A stretch of 64,000 nt of DNA from an uncultured Oscillospiraceae bacterium (GTDB taxonomy: Bacteria > Bacillota > Clostridia > Oscillospirales > Acutalibacteraceae), in contig CABUNG010000005.1 in NCBI GenBank assembly GCA_902492895.1, forward strand, positions 1 through 64,000, read 5' to 3'. Positions 9,401 to 18,115 of the stretch are shown in pieces (positions within the stretch are counted from its first letter, which is position 1; each line of letters starts with the position of its first letter). Both the position numbers and the translations under genes were made by a program. The notes under the pieces were generated by a model. The model had not been told where the DNA came from. It saw nothing but the letters and a program-made list of their open reading frames with translations, and ran no database searches.

Positions 9401-10741
9401 TTAGTTCTCCGATATGTTTTTGATGATATCTTGGACAAGCCCTTTGAAAGATGAATCCTGATTCATCCGCTGCTCCACTTTTTGAAGGGCATAGACCACT
9501 GTGGAATGGTCTCTTGTGCCGAACTCCTCCCCAATGGCCTTCATCGGCAGGCCGGTGATGGTGCGCACCACGTATTCGGCCACCTGCCTGGCCTGGGATA
9601 TCGGTGCCGACCGCTTGTTGGAGCGGATATCCTCCGGCGTGACGGATAGAGTTCTGGCCACTTCGTTAATGATCCGTTCGACCGTAATCGGAACGGGCTG
9701 GCTGTCATTTCGGATGTCCCGGATAGCCGACTGGGCGGCCAGCAGAGACGGCTGTTCCCCTTCCAAAAGGGACTGAGCCTGCATGCGGCGGACGGCCCCT
9801 TCTAGTTGACGGACGTTGCTTTTGAGCTGGGTGGCAATGTATTCCGAGATATCGTCCGAAATCGGGAGATCGAGAAGCTGGGCTTTTCGTTTGATGATGG
9901 CGATGCGGGTTTCGAGATCCGGGGGCTGGATATCGGCGAGCAATCCCATTTCAAATCGGGTGCGCAGCCGTTCTTCCAGTGTCGCGATTTCCCGGGGGGG
10001 CCGGTCGGAAGTGAGCACGATCTGTTTATTATTGGAATGGAGGGCATCGAACGTGTGAAAAAACTCCTCCTGAGTGCTCACTTTTCCGGAAATAAACTGG
10101 ATGTCGTCGATCAGCAGGACATCGGCCTGGCGGTATTTTGCGCGGAAATCCGGGGTGGTTCCGTTTTGGATCGCCTCGATGAGTTCATTCGTCATATATT
10201 CGCCCTTGGTATAGAGAATCCGCAGAGAGGGCGTATTCCGCTTGATTTCATTGCAGATGGCATAGAGCAGGTGGGTCTTGCCGAGACCCGAGCCGCCGTA
10301 TATAAATAAAGGATTATAATATCCGGCCGGCTTGCTCGCTACAGCCTGGGAGGCGGCATGCGCAAATTTATTCGACGGACCGACTACGAAATTTTCGAAG
10401 GAATATTCGTAATCCGAACTTTTCTGTCCGAAAAGGTTGCCCGGATCGGGTGCCTCTTCCGGGGCCGCGCCGGTCGCGGCGGTTTTATCTTCCCCGGACA
10501 AAATGGTCAAACCCAAAGGAAGGCCCAAAACCTGGAGAAAGGCATCGCAGAGCTTCCCGGCATAGTGTTCCTGAATGATCTTTTTTTGGAACTGGGTATG
10601 GACATATACCACGACCTCCCCGTCTTCGATTGAACGGGGCTCGATACAGGATATCCAAACATTGTAAGCGACTTCGCTGATGTCATCCTGCTGGTGGAGA
10701 TACTCGAGAATCCCTGACCAAGCTTCTTTGATGGTTTCCAT
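9401..10741 (-). CDS. dnaA: Chromosomal replication initiator DnaA
   Basis: 446 residues. Domain I covers about 1-80 and domain II is a short linker. The AAA+ domain has Walker A GGSGLGKTH and Walker B VLLIDDIQF, with TSDRPP as sensor I. C-terminal domain IV has the DNA-binding signature GEEFGTRDHSTVVYALQKVE. It opens replication by binding DnaA boxes. AAGGAG precedes the ATG, and a sigma-A-type promoter lies about 100 bp upstream. Length is normal. Confidence 0.98.
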   Translation of the reverse strand: METIKEAWSGILEYLHQQDDISEVAYNVWISCIEPRSIEDGEVVVYVHTQFQKKIIQEHYAGKLCDAFLQVLGLPLGLTILSGEDKTAATGAAPEEAPDPGNLFGQKSSDYEYSFENFVVGPSNKFAHAASQAVASKPAGYYNPLFIYGGSGLGKTHLLYAICNEIKRNTPSLRILYTKGEYMTNELIEAIQNGTTPDFRAKYRQADVLLIDDIQFISGKVSTQEEFFHTFDALHSNNKQIVLTSDRPPREIATLEERLRTRFEMGLLADIQPPDLETRIAIIKRKAQLLDLPISDDISEYIATQLKSNVRQLEGAVRRMQAQSLLEGEQPSLLAAQSAIRDIRNDSQPVPITVERIINEVARTLSVTPEDIRSNKRSAPISQARQVAEYVVRTITGLPMKAIGEEFGTRDHSTVVYALQKVEQRMNQDSSFKGLVQDIIKNISEN

Positions 10742-10842
10742 AGACGACTTGACTCCTTCGTGGGAAAAACCGGCCGTTGCAGGGACGGAACCGGTTATTT
10801 AAAAATTTCTCCCGCTGGAAGAAAGATACGGGCGTACATCCT

Positions 10843-10871
10843 ATTGTATCATAATATTTCCCCGGTTACAA
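10843..10871 (-). promoter_or_regulatory. dnaA promoter
   Basis: On the minus strand: TTGTAA, 17 nt, TACAAT. The -10 box is at 10843-10848, about 100 nt before the dnaA start. It is close to the vegetative sigma consensus with ideal spacing. Confidence 0.55.
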
Positions 10872-11052
10872 TGCGGAAAAGGAAGAATTTTTGGAATGGA
10901 CAGTTTTCCCCTAATGATGATAAAAGCGCCTGTAAGGCCTTTTATAACCGAAAAGAGAGGGATTGGAGGAGGCAAAAACCGGTTTTGACGGTGCGTTTTG
11001 AGAGAATGACTGGAAATCGGGAAAAAATACACAATTTTCCACTTTTCCATAT

Positions 11053-11081
11053 TGACTTTTAGAAAGGGACTGATATATAAT
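11053..11081 (+). promoter_or_regulatory. rpmH promoter
   Basis: TTGACT, 17 nt, TATAAT, 31 nt before the rpmH start. This is a near-consensus vegetative promoter, as expected for a ribosomal protein gene. Confidence 0.75.
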
Positions 11082-11112
11082 AAAATCTCGCAAGGCGAAA
11101 GGAGGATGAATC

Positions 11113-11247
11113 ATGCTTCGCACGTATCAGCCGAAGAAACGGCATCGCAAAATGGAACATGGTTTCCGCAAGAGAATGGCAACCGCCAATGGCCGGAAGG
11201 TGCTGGCTCGCCGCAGAGCCAAGGGTAGAAATCGACTCACCTATTAA
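11113..11247 (+). CDS. rpmH: Ribosomal protein L34
   Basis: 44 residues, starting MLRTYQPKKRHRK and containing GFRKRMATANGRKVLARRR, the conserved L34 sequence. AAAGGAGG stands before the ATG. It is the first gene of the rightward rpmH-rnpA-yidD-yidC-jag operon. Confidence 0.97.
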   Translation: MLRTYQPKKRHRKMEHGFRKRMATANGRKVLARRRAKGRNRLTY

Positions 11248-11251
11248 AAGA

Positions 11252-11276
11252 GGCCACCGTAGTGTGGCTTTTTTTT
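11252..11276 (+). terminator. Attenuator or terminator after rpmH
   Basis: GCCAC (11253-11257) pairs with GTGGC (11264-11268) and is followed by an eight-T run. It lies between rpmH and rnpA and would lower transcription of the downstream genes relative to rpmH. A second inverted repeat (about 11276-11308) follows. Confidence 0.6.
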
Positions 11277-11349
11277 ATAGACTCTTCTTTTTCGGAAGAA
11301 TCTATAAAAACTCTTTCGCGGCAATGGCCATAAGGGAAAGTGTGAGCGG

Positions 11350-11694
11350 ATGAATCCGAACAGACCGGTGACCATCAAGCTGAATAAGGATTTCCGCACG
11401 GCCTATTATCACGGCAGGAGCCAAGTGCATCCTGCCTTGGTGACGTATGTGCGCCGCAACCGCCTGGGGTTCACCCGGGTGGGCATCACGACCGGAAAAA
11501 AACTCGGTTCCGCGGTGGTTCGAAACCGTTGTCGCCGGGTGATCCGGGAGGCCTACCGCTCCCTGTCTCCAACACTTAAAGCCGGGTACGATATCGTGTT
11601 TGTCGCGCGTACCAAAACGGCTTCCAGCAAAAGCACCACCCTGACCGGGATCATGGCGTCACATTTACGAAAGGCCGGTGTGCTGCCGGCATGA
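11350..11694 (+). CDS. rnpA: Ribonuclease P protein component
   Basis: 114 residues. This is the basic protein cofactor of RNase P, which processes tRNA 5' ends. The signature KKLGSAVVRNRCRRVIREAYR is present, and the N-terminus KLNKDFRTAYYHG is typical. The stop overlaps the yidD start (ATGA). Confidence 0.95.
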   Translation: MNPNRPVTIKLNKDFRTAYYHGRSQVHPALVTYVRRNRLGFTRVGITTGKKLGSAVVRNRCRRVIREAYRSLSPTLKAGYDIVFVARTKTASSKSTTLTGIMASHLRKAGVLPA

Positions 11695-11945
11695 AACGTG
11701 TGCTTATGGCCATGATCCGGTTTTATCAGCGGGCCATTTCCTCCCACACTCTGCCGGCCTGCCGCTTTACACCGACCTGTTCCGCCTATGCGCTGGAGGC
11801 CATTGAGAGGTTCGGTGCTATTAAAGGAACGGGACTTGCCCTGTGGCGCATTCTGCGCTGTAACCCATGGGGCGGGCACGGATATGATCCGGTCCCGGAA
11901 AAAAAGCCGCGCAAAGAGAAAAAGCCCCGGCGGAACGACCGCTGA
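11691..11945 (+). CDS. yidD: Membrane protein insertion efficiency factor YidD
   Basis: 84 residues. It has the conserved cysteine pattern CRFTPTCSAYALEAIERFGA and ILRCNPWGGHGYDPVP. It is a small inner-membrane-associated protein that aids YidC-dependent insertion. A basic tail (KKPRKEKKPRRNDR) follows. It overlaps rnpA by 4 bp and precedes yidC, the usual order. Confidence 0.93.
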   Translation: MKRVLMAMIRFYQRAISSHTLPACRFTPTCSAYALEAIERFGAIKGTGLALWRILRCNPWGGHGYDPVPEKKPRKEKKPRRNDR

Positions 11946-11969
11946 CTGCCGGAGGAATGGAGGACAACC

Positions 11970-13238
11970 ATGGGTGCCATATTCAACATTCTGGCCGTGC
12001 CGCTTGGGTGGCTGCTGCATTTTATCTATCAGTTTATCCCAAATTATTTCATTTCGATTTTTATTTTTACATTGCTGGTAAGGGCGATTACCTTCCCTCT
12101 TTCGCTCAAATCCCAGAAAAGCCAGGCGGATCGGGCCAGGCTGGCTCCCCGGCTGGAACGGATGCAGAAAAAATACGCACAGGATAAGCAGAAGCTCCAA
12201 CAGAAACAGATGGAGCTCTATGAAAAGGAAGGCGTCAGCCTGACAGGCGGCTGCCTGCCGATGGTTGTCCAAATGGTCGTGCTGTTCGGCATCATTTCGG
12301 TTATTTATAAGCCGCTGACCCATCTGCAGAAAATTCCTGCTGCTGTAATCAATACCGCCGTTACCACGGTGACCAATCCGCTGGACGAGGACGGCAAGGA
12401 CATCCTGACGGAAAATAAAATTACCAAGACCGACGCGAACGAGGCCAGTTATTATCGGGAACTGCGGATGCTCAAGGTGCTCTCCGCGAATCGCGACGAG
12501 GTGATCGCGGCCATTGACGCGATGGATCCTGCCGACCGCGGCGAGTTGTCCGGAACGGATTATTATGAACAAATGCAGACCATCCGGGAGAATTTTGATT
12601 TCTTCGGCCGGACCATGCTGGACAATCCCTGGTCGGGATTCGGTGACATCAATATTCTGTGGCTGATTCCCCTGTTCTCGGGACTGACGGCCGTAGCCTC
12701 GAGCCTGATCTCCATGAGATTCACCAAAATGGCGACGAGCGGCGAGCAGCAGCCCGGGCAGGGTTGCAGCAATGTTATGCTGCTGGTGCTCATGCCGGCG
12801 TTTTCCCTGTTCATTACCTTTACCGTTCCGGGCGGTGTCGGCATTTACTGGATCTGCTCCAATGTGATCGCCGTAGCCCAGACGATCCTGCTCAATCAGA
12901 TCTATAACCCCGCCAAAATCCGGGCGCAGGCGGAAAAAGAATACGAAGAACGCCGCCGTAAAAAGGCAGAGGATAAAAAACGGCTGAAGGAAGCGCGTAT
13001 CCGCGAGGAGGAAGAGGCACGCCGTCAGGCAAAAGAAGAAGCCGAAGCTGCGGAACAGGCCCGTTTGGAAGCCTCCAACAAAAAGCCGGCGCAGGCTACT
13101 AAAAATCCGAACAAACTGAAGAAAAAAGCGGCAGCGGAAGAAAATGCCGTATCCAATCCGGATGATTCAGCGGAAAAAGAGGAACCGGATTCCACAGCGG
13201 AGGATGCTCCGGAATCCGCGCAGAAAGAGGAAAAATAA
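11970..13238 (+). CDS. yidC: Membrane protein insertase YidC/Oxa1
   Basis: 422 residues. The Oxa1 core has about five hydrophobic segments, the cytosolic hairpin LERMQKKYAQDKQKLQQKQMELY and GGCLPMVVQMVV. Between the second and third segments there is an unusually long acidic insertion (about residues 130-220). The C-terminal 110 residues are a highly charged Lys/Glu/Ala-rich tail, as in several Clostridia, which may bind ribosomes. No lipoprotein Cys is seen at the N-terminus, unlike Bacillus SpoIIIJ. Confidence 0.93.
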   Translation: MGAIFNILAVPLGWLLHFIYQFIPNYFISIFIFTLLVRAITFPLSLKSQKSQADRARLAPRLERMQKKYAQDKQKLQQKQMELYEKEGVSLTGGCLPMVVQMVVLFGIISVIYKPLTHLQKIPAAVINTAVTTVTNPLDEDGKDILTENKITKTDANEASYYRELRMLKVLSANRDEVIAAIDAMDPADRGELSGTDYYEQMQTIRENFDFFGRTMLDNPWSGFGDINILWLIPLFSGLTAVASSLISMRFTKMATSGEQQPGQGCSNVMLLVLMPAFSLFITFTVPGGVGIYWICSNVIAVAQTILLNQIYNPAKIRAQAEKEYEERRRKKAEDKKRLKEARIREEEEARRQAKEEAEAAEQARLEASNKKPAQATKNPNKLKKKAAAEENAVSNPDDSAEKEEPDSTAEDAPESAQKEEK

Positions 13239-13259
13239 CCGGAAGTTCGATCCGGTGAC

Positions 13260-14174
13260 GTGAAAGGACGGGAGACCGTGCGTAAAGAAGCGATAAAGGA
13301 AGCGGCGACACTCGAGGAAGCCAAGGAGGCTGCGGCAAAAGAAATCGGGCTGGATGTCCAAACCGCCCAGTTCGAGATCCTTCAGATGCCGCAAAAGAAA
13401 ACGCTGGGTCTTTTCGGCGGGTGTCCGGCGCGGGTGCGGGCCTTTTACGAGGTCTCGCCCGCAGATAAAGCGGCGGAATATCTAAAAGATGTGCTGCGGG
13501 ATATGGGGGCCGGCGAGGTCGCGATTGAGATTAAAGCGAACGACGACGGCTGTGTGCTGACGCTGCAGGGCGATGACGTGGGCTTTATCATCGGCCGGAG
13601 GGGCGAAACCCTCGACGCACTGCAGTATCTGACGGGGTTGGTTGCCAACCGGGTAGACAATGCCTATTACCGCGTGACAATCGATGTCGGCAATTATCGG
13701 GAAAAACGGGACAAAACCCTGGCGGAGCTGGCCCGGAAGGTTGGCAGCCAGGCGGCAAAAACCGGGCGGAAAACCTCGCTCGAGCCGATGAATCCCTATG
13801 AGCGTCGGATCATCCATACCACTGTGCAGGATATCGAAGGGGCTATGTCCTGGAGTGTCGGGACTGAGCCGAACCGCCATGTCGTGGTCGGTCCTTCCGA
13901 GGATAATCCCATGAAAAACCGGGAATCAAAGCCGCAGCGTGAGCGGGGCGGCCGCGGCCGATCGAACGATAGAAATCGGCAGGGCGAACGCGGGGAACGT
14001 CCCCAGAGGGAGCCTCGCCGTGCGGACAGTGTTCCGGAGAGGCCTGTGCGTCAGGTGCGGGAATTTGTCCCCCGCAGCAATCCTCTGCCCATGGCGGACG
14101 GCGGAACCCCGCCGGAGAAAACCATTTCTGAAAAGGAACAGAGCGCCACGCTGTATGGCCGCATCGATCTGTAA
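13260..14174 (+). CDS. jag: RNA-binding protein Jag (KhpB/EloR) with Arg-rich tail
   Basis: 304 residues from a GTG at 13260; the GTG at 13278 is an alternative. Jag-N domain (about 1-58, with KKTLGLFGG), a KH domain (GDDVGFIIGRRGETLDALQYL) and an R3H domain (PMNPYERRIIHTTVQD), which together make the KhpB/EloR family that binds RNA and affects cell elongation. Beyond residue 215 there is an extra Arg/Gly/Glu-rich tail of about 90 residues that is probably disordered. It closes the rpmH operon. Confidence 0.92.
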   Translation: MKGRETVRKEAIKEAATLEEAKEAAAKEIGLDVQTAQFEILQMPQKKTLGLFGGCPARVRAFYEVSPADKAAEYLKDVLRDMGAGEVAIEIKANDDGCVLTLQGDDVGFIIGRRGETLDALQYLTGLVANRVDNAYYRVTIDVGNYREKRDKTLAELARKVGSQAAKTGRKTSLEPMNPYERRIIHTTVQDIEGAMSWSVGTEPNRHVVVGPSEDNPMKNRESKPQRERGGRGRSNDRNRQGERGERPQREPRRADSVPERPVRQVREFVPRSNPLPMADGGTPPEKTISEKEQSATLYGRIDL

Positions 14175-14182
14175 GCACGCTG

Positions 14183-14219
14183 AACAACGCCCCGGGATTA
14201 CTTATCCCGGGGCGTTGTT
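14183..14219 (+). terminator. Hairpin after jag
   Basis: A perfect 16-bp stem (14183-14198 with 14204-14219) with a 5-nt loop, 9 bp after the jag stop. It has only a weak T tract. It probably ends the rpmH operon. The next 230 bp hold nothing I recognise. Confidence 0.7.
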
Positions 14220-14449
14220 ATTGAAAAGTTGTGCGTCATTTGCGGACAGGGTTCTGTCAAACTATTAAGCTAGTTGTTGCCATCGTATCGATTTAAAACT
14301 TACGAATTGGAATGGTTTTTTGTTGCAAGTCAGCCGTCCATAACCGCTTCTATCCTGGTCAATCTCCAAGTCACATGGAAATGGGCCTTCAAAACTGTTG
14401 GCGGAGGGTTCGAAGGTTGTGCGGATATCGCGCCATAGACACAGACCGA

Positions 14450-15757
14450 TCAGTCCAAGATAGTCGTACTTTCATACAGCGGCTGAATGGAACCGGTGGA
14501 GATTTCCAGGCTGTACAACTGAAACGTAACGTTCGTATAGGGTGCCAGATAATCGTATTCTAAGAAATAGAGATGCGTATCTGTTGCCGCTTCCAGCTCC
14601 ATACCTTTGCGCATGTCACGCTCCTGATCGACGACCGATCCACCGCTGATGACGTAAATCGGTTCGAGCTCTCCGGGCTGATCTGGTCGGACGCAATAGA
14701 TGGTATCTTCATCCTGGATAAACAGAAAACCGTTTACCATCTGCATACTGCTGGGAACCAACCCCGCTTTATTTTGCTGTTCACAGACCACATCCAGCAC
14801 GGTTTGCAGACTCTGCCCCTCGGTGTCTATACGGGTAACGGTATCATGGGTATTCTGTAAAGACAGCATTATGTCTGCATACAGGTAGAGCTCTCCCTCG
14901 AAGACAAAGGGGGTAAGTGCCGCATCATCGCGGAGGAGAGTAGTGGTTTCCCCAGTGCCGATGTCGATGCGCAGTAGACAGTTGGGTTTTTCCGGATTGG
15001 GATACAAGGACAAATGACTTCCGCAGAACAGGTATCCATCATATATTGCGGCATCCCGAATAGAACCCTCGTAGGAATAGAGCAGGGTTTCTTCCCCAGT
15101 TGCGACCGAATATTTGAAAATTCGGGTCCGTGTGCCGAGAACGGTTTCGCCATATTCCACTTTTCCAATCGGATAATCTAGGATGTACTGGGAGTAAAAC
15201 ACCCATTCCTTCGTATCCGCGAGAAAGTTGACCTCCCCTAGATCGGTGTCCTCCCCGGTCTCCAGATCCCGGCGGAACAGGCGCCTCGGATTAGTGTTGG
15301 AGTAGGTGTAGTAATAAGCGGCACAGTTGGTATAGGCGTCATAGGGTTGGGGGGCTCGATCGGCTTGGCCTGAGGGAAGCAGGAAAAACGCGGCCCGCGT
15401 TAAGGGGTTGTTAAAATATCCGAGATACGGTAAAGGCGTCGTTGCGCTATTGGACCCTGAATCCGATGCGAGCGACTCGGGCGCGGACGGCGGGTTGAGT
15501 TCAGACGGCACGGAAATATCTTCCGAGCTTTGAGGAGAAACGGGAGGAGCTGTTTTGAGCCGGGCTAACCCTCCCCATAATGCCACGGCAATCGCTGCCG
15601 TTGCCGTGACAGCGGCCAGAGCCCGTATAGCGGTCGTCCCGTTTCTTTTAGGTCGAGGGATCAGCTTCTCCTCGAAATCATAGGATGCCGTGCCCTGAAA
15701 GGGTTTTTCCTCTACACGGAAATCCAGGCTGTCACGCAGACGACGTTTCCAATCCAT
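14450..15757 (-). CDS. Membrane-anchored beta-propeller-like protein, putative ECF sigma partner
   Basis: 435 residues from the ATG at 15757 (GGAGG 9 nt upstream). The N-terminal 50 residues are cytosolic and basic, followed by one transmembrane helix (about 53-75), a Ser/Pro linker and an outer region of about 330 residues. That region has repeated short beta units such as RRDLETGEDTDLGEV and LLRIDIGTGETTTLL, resembling DUF5050/WD-like propellers. The gene starts 15 bp after the ECF sigma gene, so it may be its anti-sigma or sensor. No recognisable zinc anti-sigma domain is present. Confidence 0.6.
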   Translation of the reverse strand: MDWKRRLRDSLDFRVEEKPFQGTASYDFEEKLIPRPKRNGTTAIRALAAVTATAAIAVALWGGLARLKTAPPVSPQSSEDISVPSELNPPSAPESLASDSGSNSATTPLPYLGYFNNPLTRAAFFLLPSGQADRAPQPYDAYTNCAAYYYTYSNTNPRRLFRRDLETGEDTDLGEVNFLADTKEWVFYSQYILDYPIGKVEYGETVLGTRTRIFKYSVATGEETLLYSYEGSIRDAAIYDGYLFCGSHLSLYPNPEKPNCLLRIDIGTGETTTLLRDDAALTPFVFEGELYLYADIMLSLQNTHDTVTRIDTEGQSLQTVLDVVCEQQNKAGLVPSSMQMVNGFLFIQDEDTIYCVRPDQPGELEPIYVISGGSVVDQERDMRKGMELEAATDTHLYFLEYDYLAPYTNVTFQLYSLEISTGSIQPLYESTTILD

Positions 15758-15771
15758 AAACCATTTCCTCC

Positions 15772-16302
15772 TTATTTGGACGGTCGATCGCCGTAAAACG
15801 ACCGCAGCTTTTTCTTTGCCGACTGGTAGCGCCACATAATGGTACCGTAAGGAGTTTGAAGGGCGTCGGCAATGGCGCGCAGGGGCATATTGTTGTACAC
15901 ATGCAGCAGTACCACGGCCCGTTCGGCTTCGTTCAGCGTGGTTAGCGCTTCCGAAGTCACCAGATTACCGAGGACATCCTCTGTAACTCCTCCGTCGGCC
16001 TCTTCCGGCATCTGCTCTACAGAAATCTCCTTTCGATAGTGCCGGAGATAGGAATAGGCGACATTGCGGGTAATCGCGTAAATCCAGGCGCGTCCGCTGC
16101 AGCCTTTTCGATATCTATCCGCATGTACCCGGACTGCGGTGAAAACATCTTGCACAATATCCTCGCTCAGGGACGTCTGGCGTGTGATGGCAGCGGCGAG
16201 CAAAAAGACGGGACGGTATACCTCCCGGTACAGTTCGGTGAAGGCGGCCTCATTCCCGGCAGCCACCTCAGACAGCGCGCGGTTGATCGCTTGATCCGTC
16301 AT
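15772..16302 (-). CDS. RNA polymerase ECF-type sigma factor
   Basis: 176 residues. The sigma region 2 part shows LYREVYRPVFLLAAAIT, EDIVQDVFTAVR and GRAWIYAITRNVAYSYLR. Region 4 shows LNEAERAVVLLHVYNNMPLRAIADAL with TIMWRYQSAKKKLRSFY. Typical ECF sigma factors are 160-200 residues. It is followed directly by the membrane-anchored partner, a common arrangement for extracytoplasmic signalling. The regulon and signal are unknown. Confidence 0.9.
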   Translation of the reverse strand: MTDQAINRALSEVAAGNEAAFTELYREVYRPVFLLAAAITRQTSLSEDIVQDVFTAVRVHADRYRKGCSGRAWIYAITRNVAYSYLRHYRKEISVEQMPEEADGGVTEDVLGNLVTSEALTTLNEAERAVVLLHVYNNMPLRAIADALQTPYGTIMWRYQSAKKKLRSFYGDRPSK

Positions 16303-16410
16303 AGGCTCCCTCCTATCCCCTCACTATACTATAACAATAGGGCCTGAAACCAATGGAAAAAATTTGAGATTTTTATAATCTCACAGATCCTTATGGATCA
16401 TATTATCGTC

Positions 16411-16445
16411 AGTAATCCCCCGCGGCGTTGCCGTGGGGGATTACT
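16411..16445. terminator. Strong hairpin between ECF operon and gpmI
   Basis: A 15-bp stem (16411-16425 with 16431-16445, one G-T pair) with a 5-nt loop and no long T run. It lies between the end of gpmI and the start of the sigma gene. It may insulate the sigma gene from upstream transcription. Confidence 0.5.
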
Positions 16446-16493
16446 GTTAAGTCAACGACAATCCGACGTCTATTTAAATCCGTGCGGCAATGC

Positions 16494-16525
16494 AAACGGG
16501 GCGCCCATCATTGAGCGCCCCGTTT
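16494..16525 (-). terminator. gpmI terminator
   Basis: An 11-bp stem (16494-16504 with 16515-16525) right after the gpmI stop codon, with A/T flanks on both sides. It is the probable end of the pgk-tpiA-gpmI transcript. Confidence 0.65.
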
Positions 16526-16527
16526 TT

Positions 16528-18045
16528 TTATTCTTGAATCAGGCTTTGGCCGTCCATTTCGGCGGGCTGTTCGATACCGAGAAGCTGCAGCATGGTCGGT
16601 GCGATGTCGCACAAACGGCCGCCCTCCCGAAGGGTACAGGGGGTTCCGACGACACAGAACGGCACCAAATTGGTGGTGTGGGCCGTAAAGGGAGAACCGT
16701 CCGGCTCGTACATTTTGTCCGCGTTGCCGTGATCGGCGGTGATCAACGCGACGCCGCCCATCTTCCGGATGGCCTCAACCGTCCGGCCGACACAGGTATC
16801 CACCGCTTCCACGGCTTTTACCGCGGCGTCGAACACGCCGGTATGGCCGACCATATCGCAGTTGGCGTAGTTCAGAATGATAACGTCGTATTTGCCGCTT
16901 TCGATCCGGCTGACGACCTCATCGCAGACCAGATATGCGCTCATTTCAGGCTGAAGATCATAAGTTGCCACCTTCGGAGACGGAATGAGCGCCCGGTCTT
17001 CACCCTCAAATTCCGCTTCCACGCCGCCGTTAAAGAAGAAGGTGACGTGGGCATATTTTTCGGTTTCCGCAATGCGCAGCTGGGTTAATCCATGGCGGCT
17101 GACAGTCTCCCCGAACGTATTTTGGAGGGACTGCGGCTTAAAAGCCACCTGGACGTTCGGCATTTCGGCGTCGTACTGGGTCATGCAGACGTAGGTCAGC
17201 GGGAAAAAACCGTTCCGGCGTTCAAATCCGGTAAAGGCCGGATCGACAAAGGTGCGGGTGAGTTCTCTGGCACGGTCGGGGCGGAAATTGAAGAAGATGA
17301 CGCTGTCGTCGGCCTTGATGCGGCCGTCCAGAGTGCATACAGCCGGCACGACGAATTCATCGGTCACATCCGCAGCATACGACTGCTCCATAACTGCAGC
17401 CGGATCGGCGTTCTGCACGCCCTCGCCGTACACCATGGCCGCATAGGCTTTTTCCACCCGATCCCAGCGGTTGTCGCGGTCCATAGCGTAGTACCGGCCC
17501 ATGACGGTCGCAATCCGGCCCACGCCGATCCTGGACAGATCAGCCTGCAGGTCTTCAATAAACCCTTTGCCCGAAGTGGGCGGGACATCCCGGCCGTCCA
17601 TCAGGCAGTGAACGAAGACGCGCTCCACGCCCTGGCGCTTGGCCATATCGAGCAAGCCAACCAAATGGGAGTTGTGGCTGTGAACGCCGCCGTCGGAGAG
17701 CAGACCGATCAGATGCAGGGCCGTACCCGGCTTTTTAGCATTGTCCATAGCGTTCTGCAGAGCGTCGTTCTGAAAGAAATCCCCATCCCGGATGGATTTG
17801 GTGATGCGGGTCAGTTCCTGATACACCACCCGGCCGGCGCCGATGTTGGTGTGACCGACCTCGCTGTTGCCCATCTGTCCGTCCGGCAGACCGACGTCCA
17901 TTCCCGATGCCCCGATGGCGGTGCAGGGATTTTCCTCAAACAGCCGGGTGAGGTTGGGGGTTTTGGCCGCTTTGATGGCGTTGCCGTAGGTGTCGGAATT
18001 GATCCCGAAACCGTCCATAATAATGAGAATCAGTGGTTTTTTCAT
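16528..18045 (-). CDS. gpmI: 2,3-bisphosphoglycerate-independent phosphoglycerate mutase
   Basis: 505 residues from the ATG at 18045. It interconverts 3- and 2-phosphoglycerate in glycolysis. Alkaline-phosphatase fold: LILIIMDGFGIN, the phosphoserine site GQMGNSEVGHTNIGAGR, and metal ligands in MVGHTGVFDAAVKAVE and ITADHGNAD. Length matches the family (about 510). It is the last gene of the glycolytic operon. Confidence 0.97.
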   Translation of the reverse strand: MKKPLILIIMDGFGINSDTYGNAIKAAKTPNLTRLFEENPCTAIGASGMDVGLPDGQMGNSEVGHTNIGAGRVVYQELTRITKSIRDGDFFQNDALQNAMDNAKKPGTALHLIGLLSDGGVHSHNSHLVGLLDMAKRQGVERVFVHCLMDGRDVPPTSGKGFIEDLQADLSRIGVGRIATVMGRYYAMDRDNRWDRVEKAYAAMVYGEGVQNADPAAVMEQSYAADVTDEFVVPAVCTLDGRIKADDSVIFFNFRPDRARELTRTFVDPAFTGFERRNGFFPLTYVCMTQYDAEMPNVQVAFKPQSLQNTFGETVSRHGLTQLRIAETEKYAHVTFFFNGGVEAEFEGEDRALIPSPKVATYDLQPEMSAYLVCDEVVSRIESGKYDVIILNYANCDMVGHTGVFDAAVKAVEAVDTCVGRTVEAIRKMGGVALITADHGNADKMYEPDGSPFTAHTTNLVPFCVVGTPCTLREGGRLCDIAPTMLQLLGIEQPAEMDGQSLIQE

Positions 18046-18115
18046 AATAATCAAGCCTTTCGCGGTGTCGTCCGCCTCGGGCGGAGAGAGCACAAAATGG
18101 ATGGCCGTGACGCGG

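Larger units (their letters stand above)
10742..11112. other. dnaA-rpmH divergent intergenic region, possible second part of oriC
   Basis: 371 bp between the divergent dnaA and rpmH genes; coding strand changes here, which marks the origin side of the two replichores. It contains the two promoters listed separately and AT-rich patches (around 10797-10810 and 11027-11090). No consensus DnaA box was found; the closest is the degenerate TTTTCCACTT near 11036. Confidence 0.4.
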
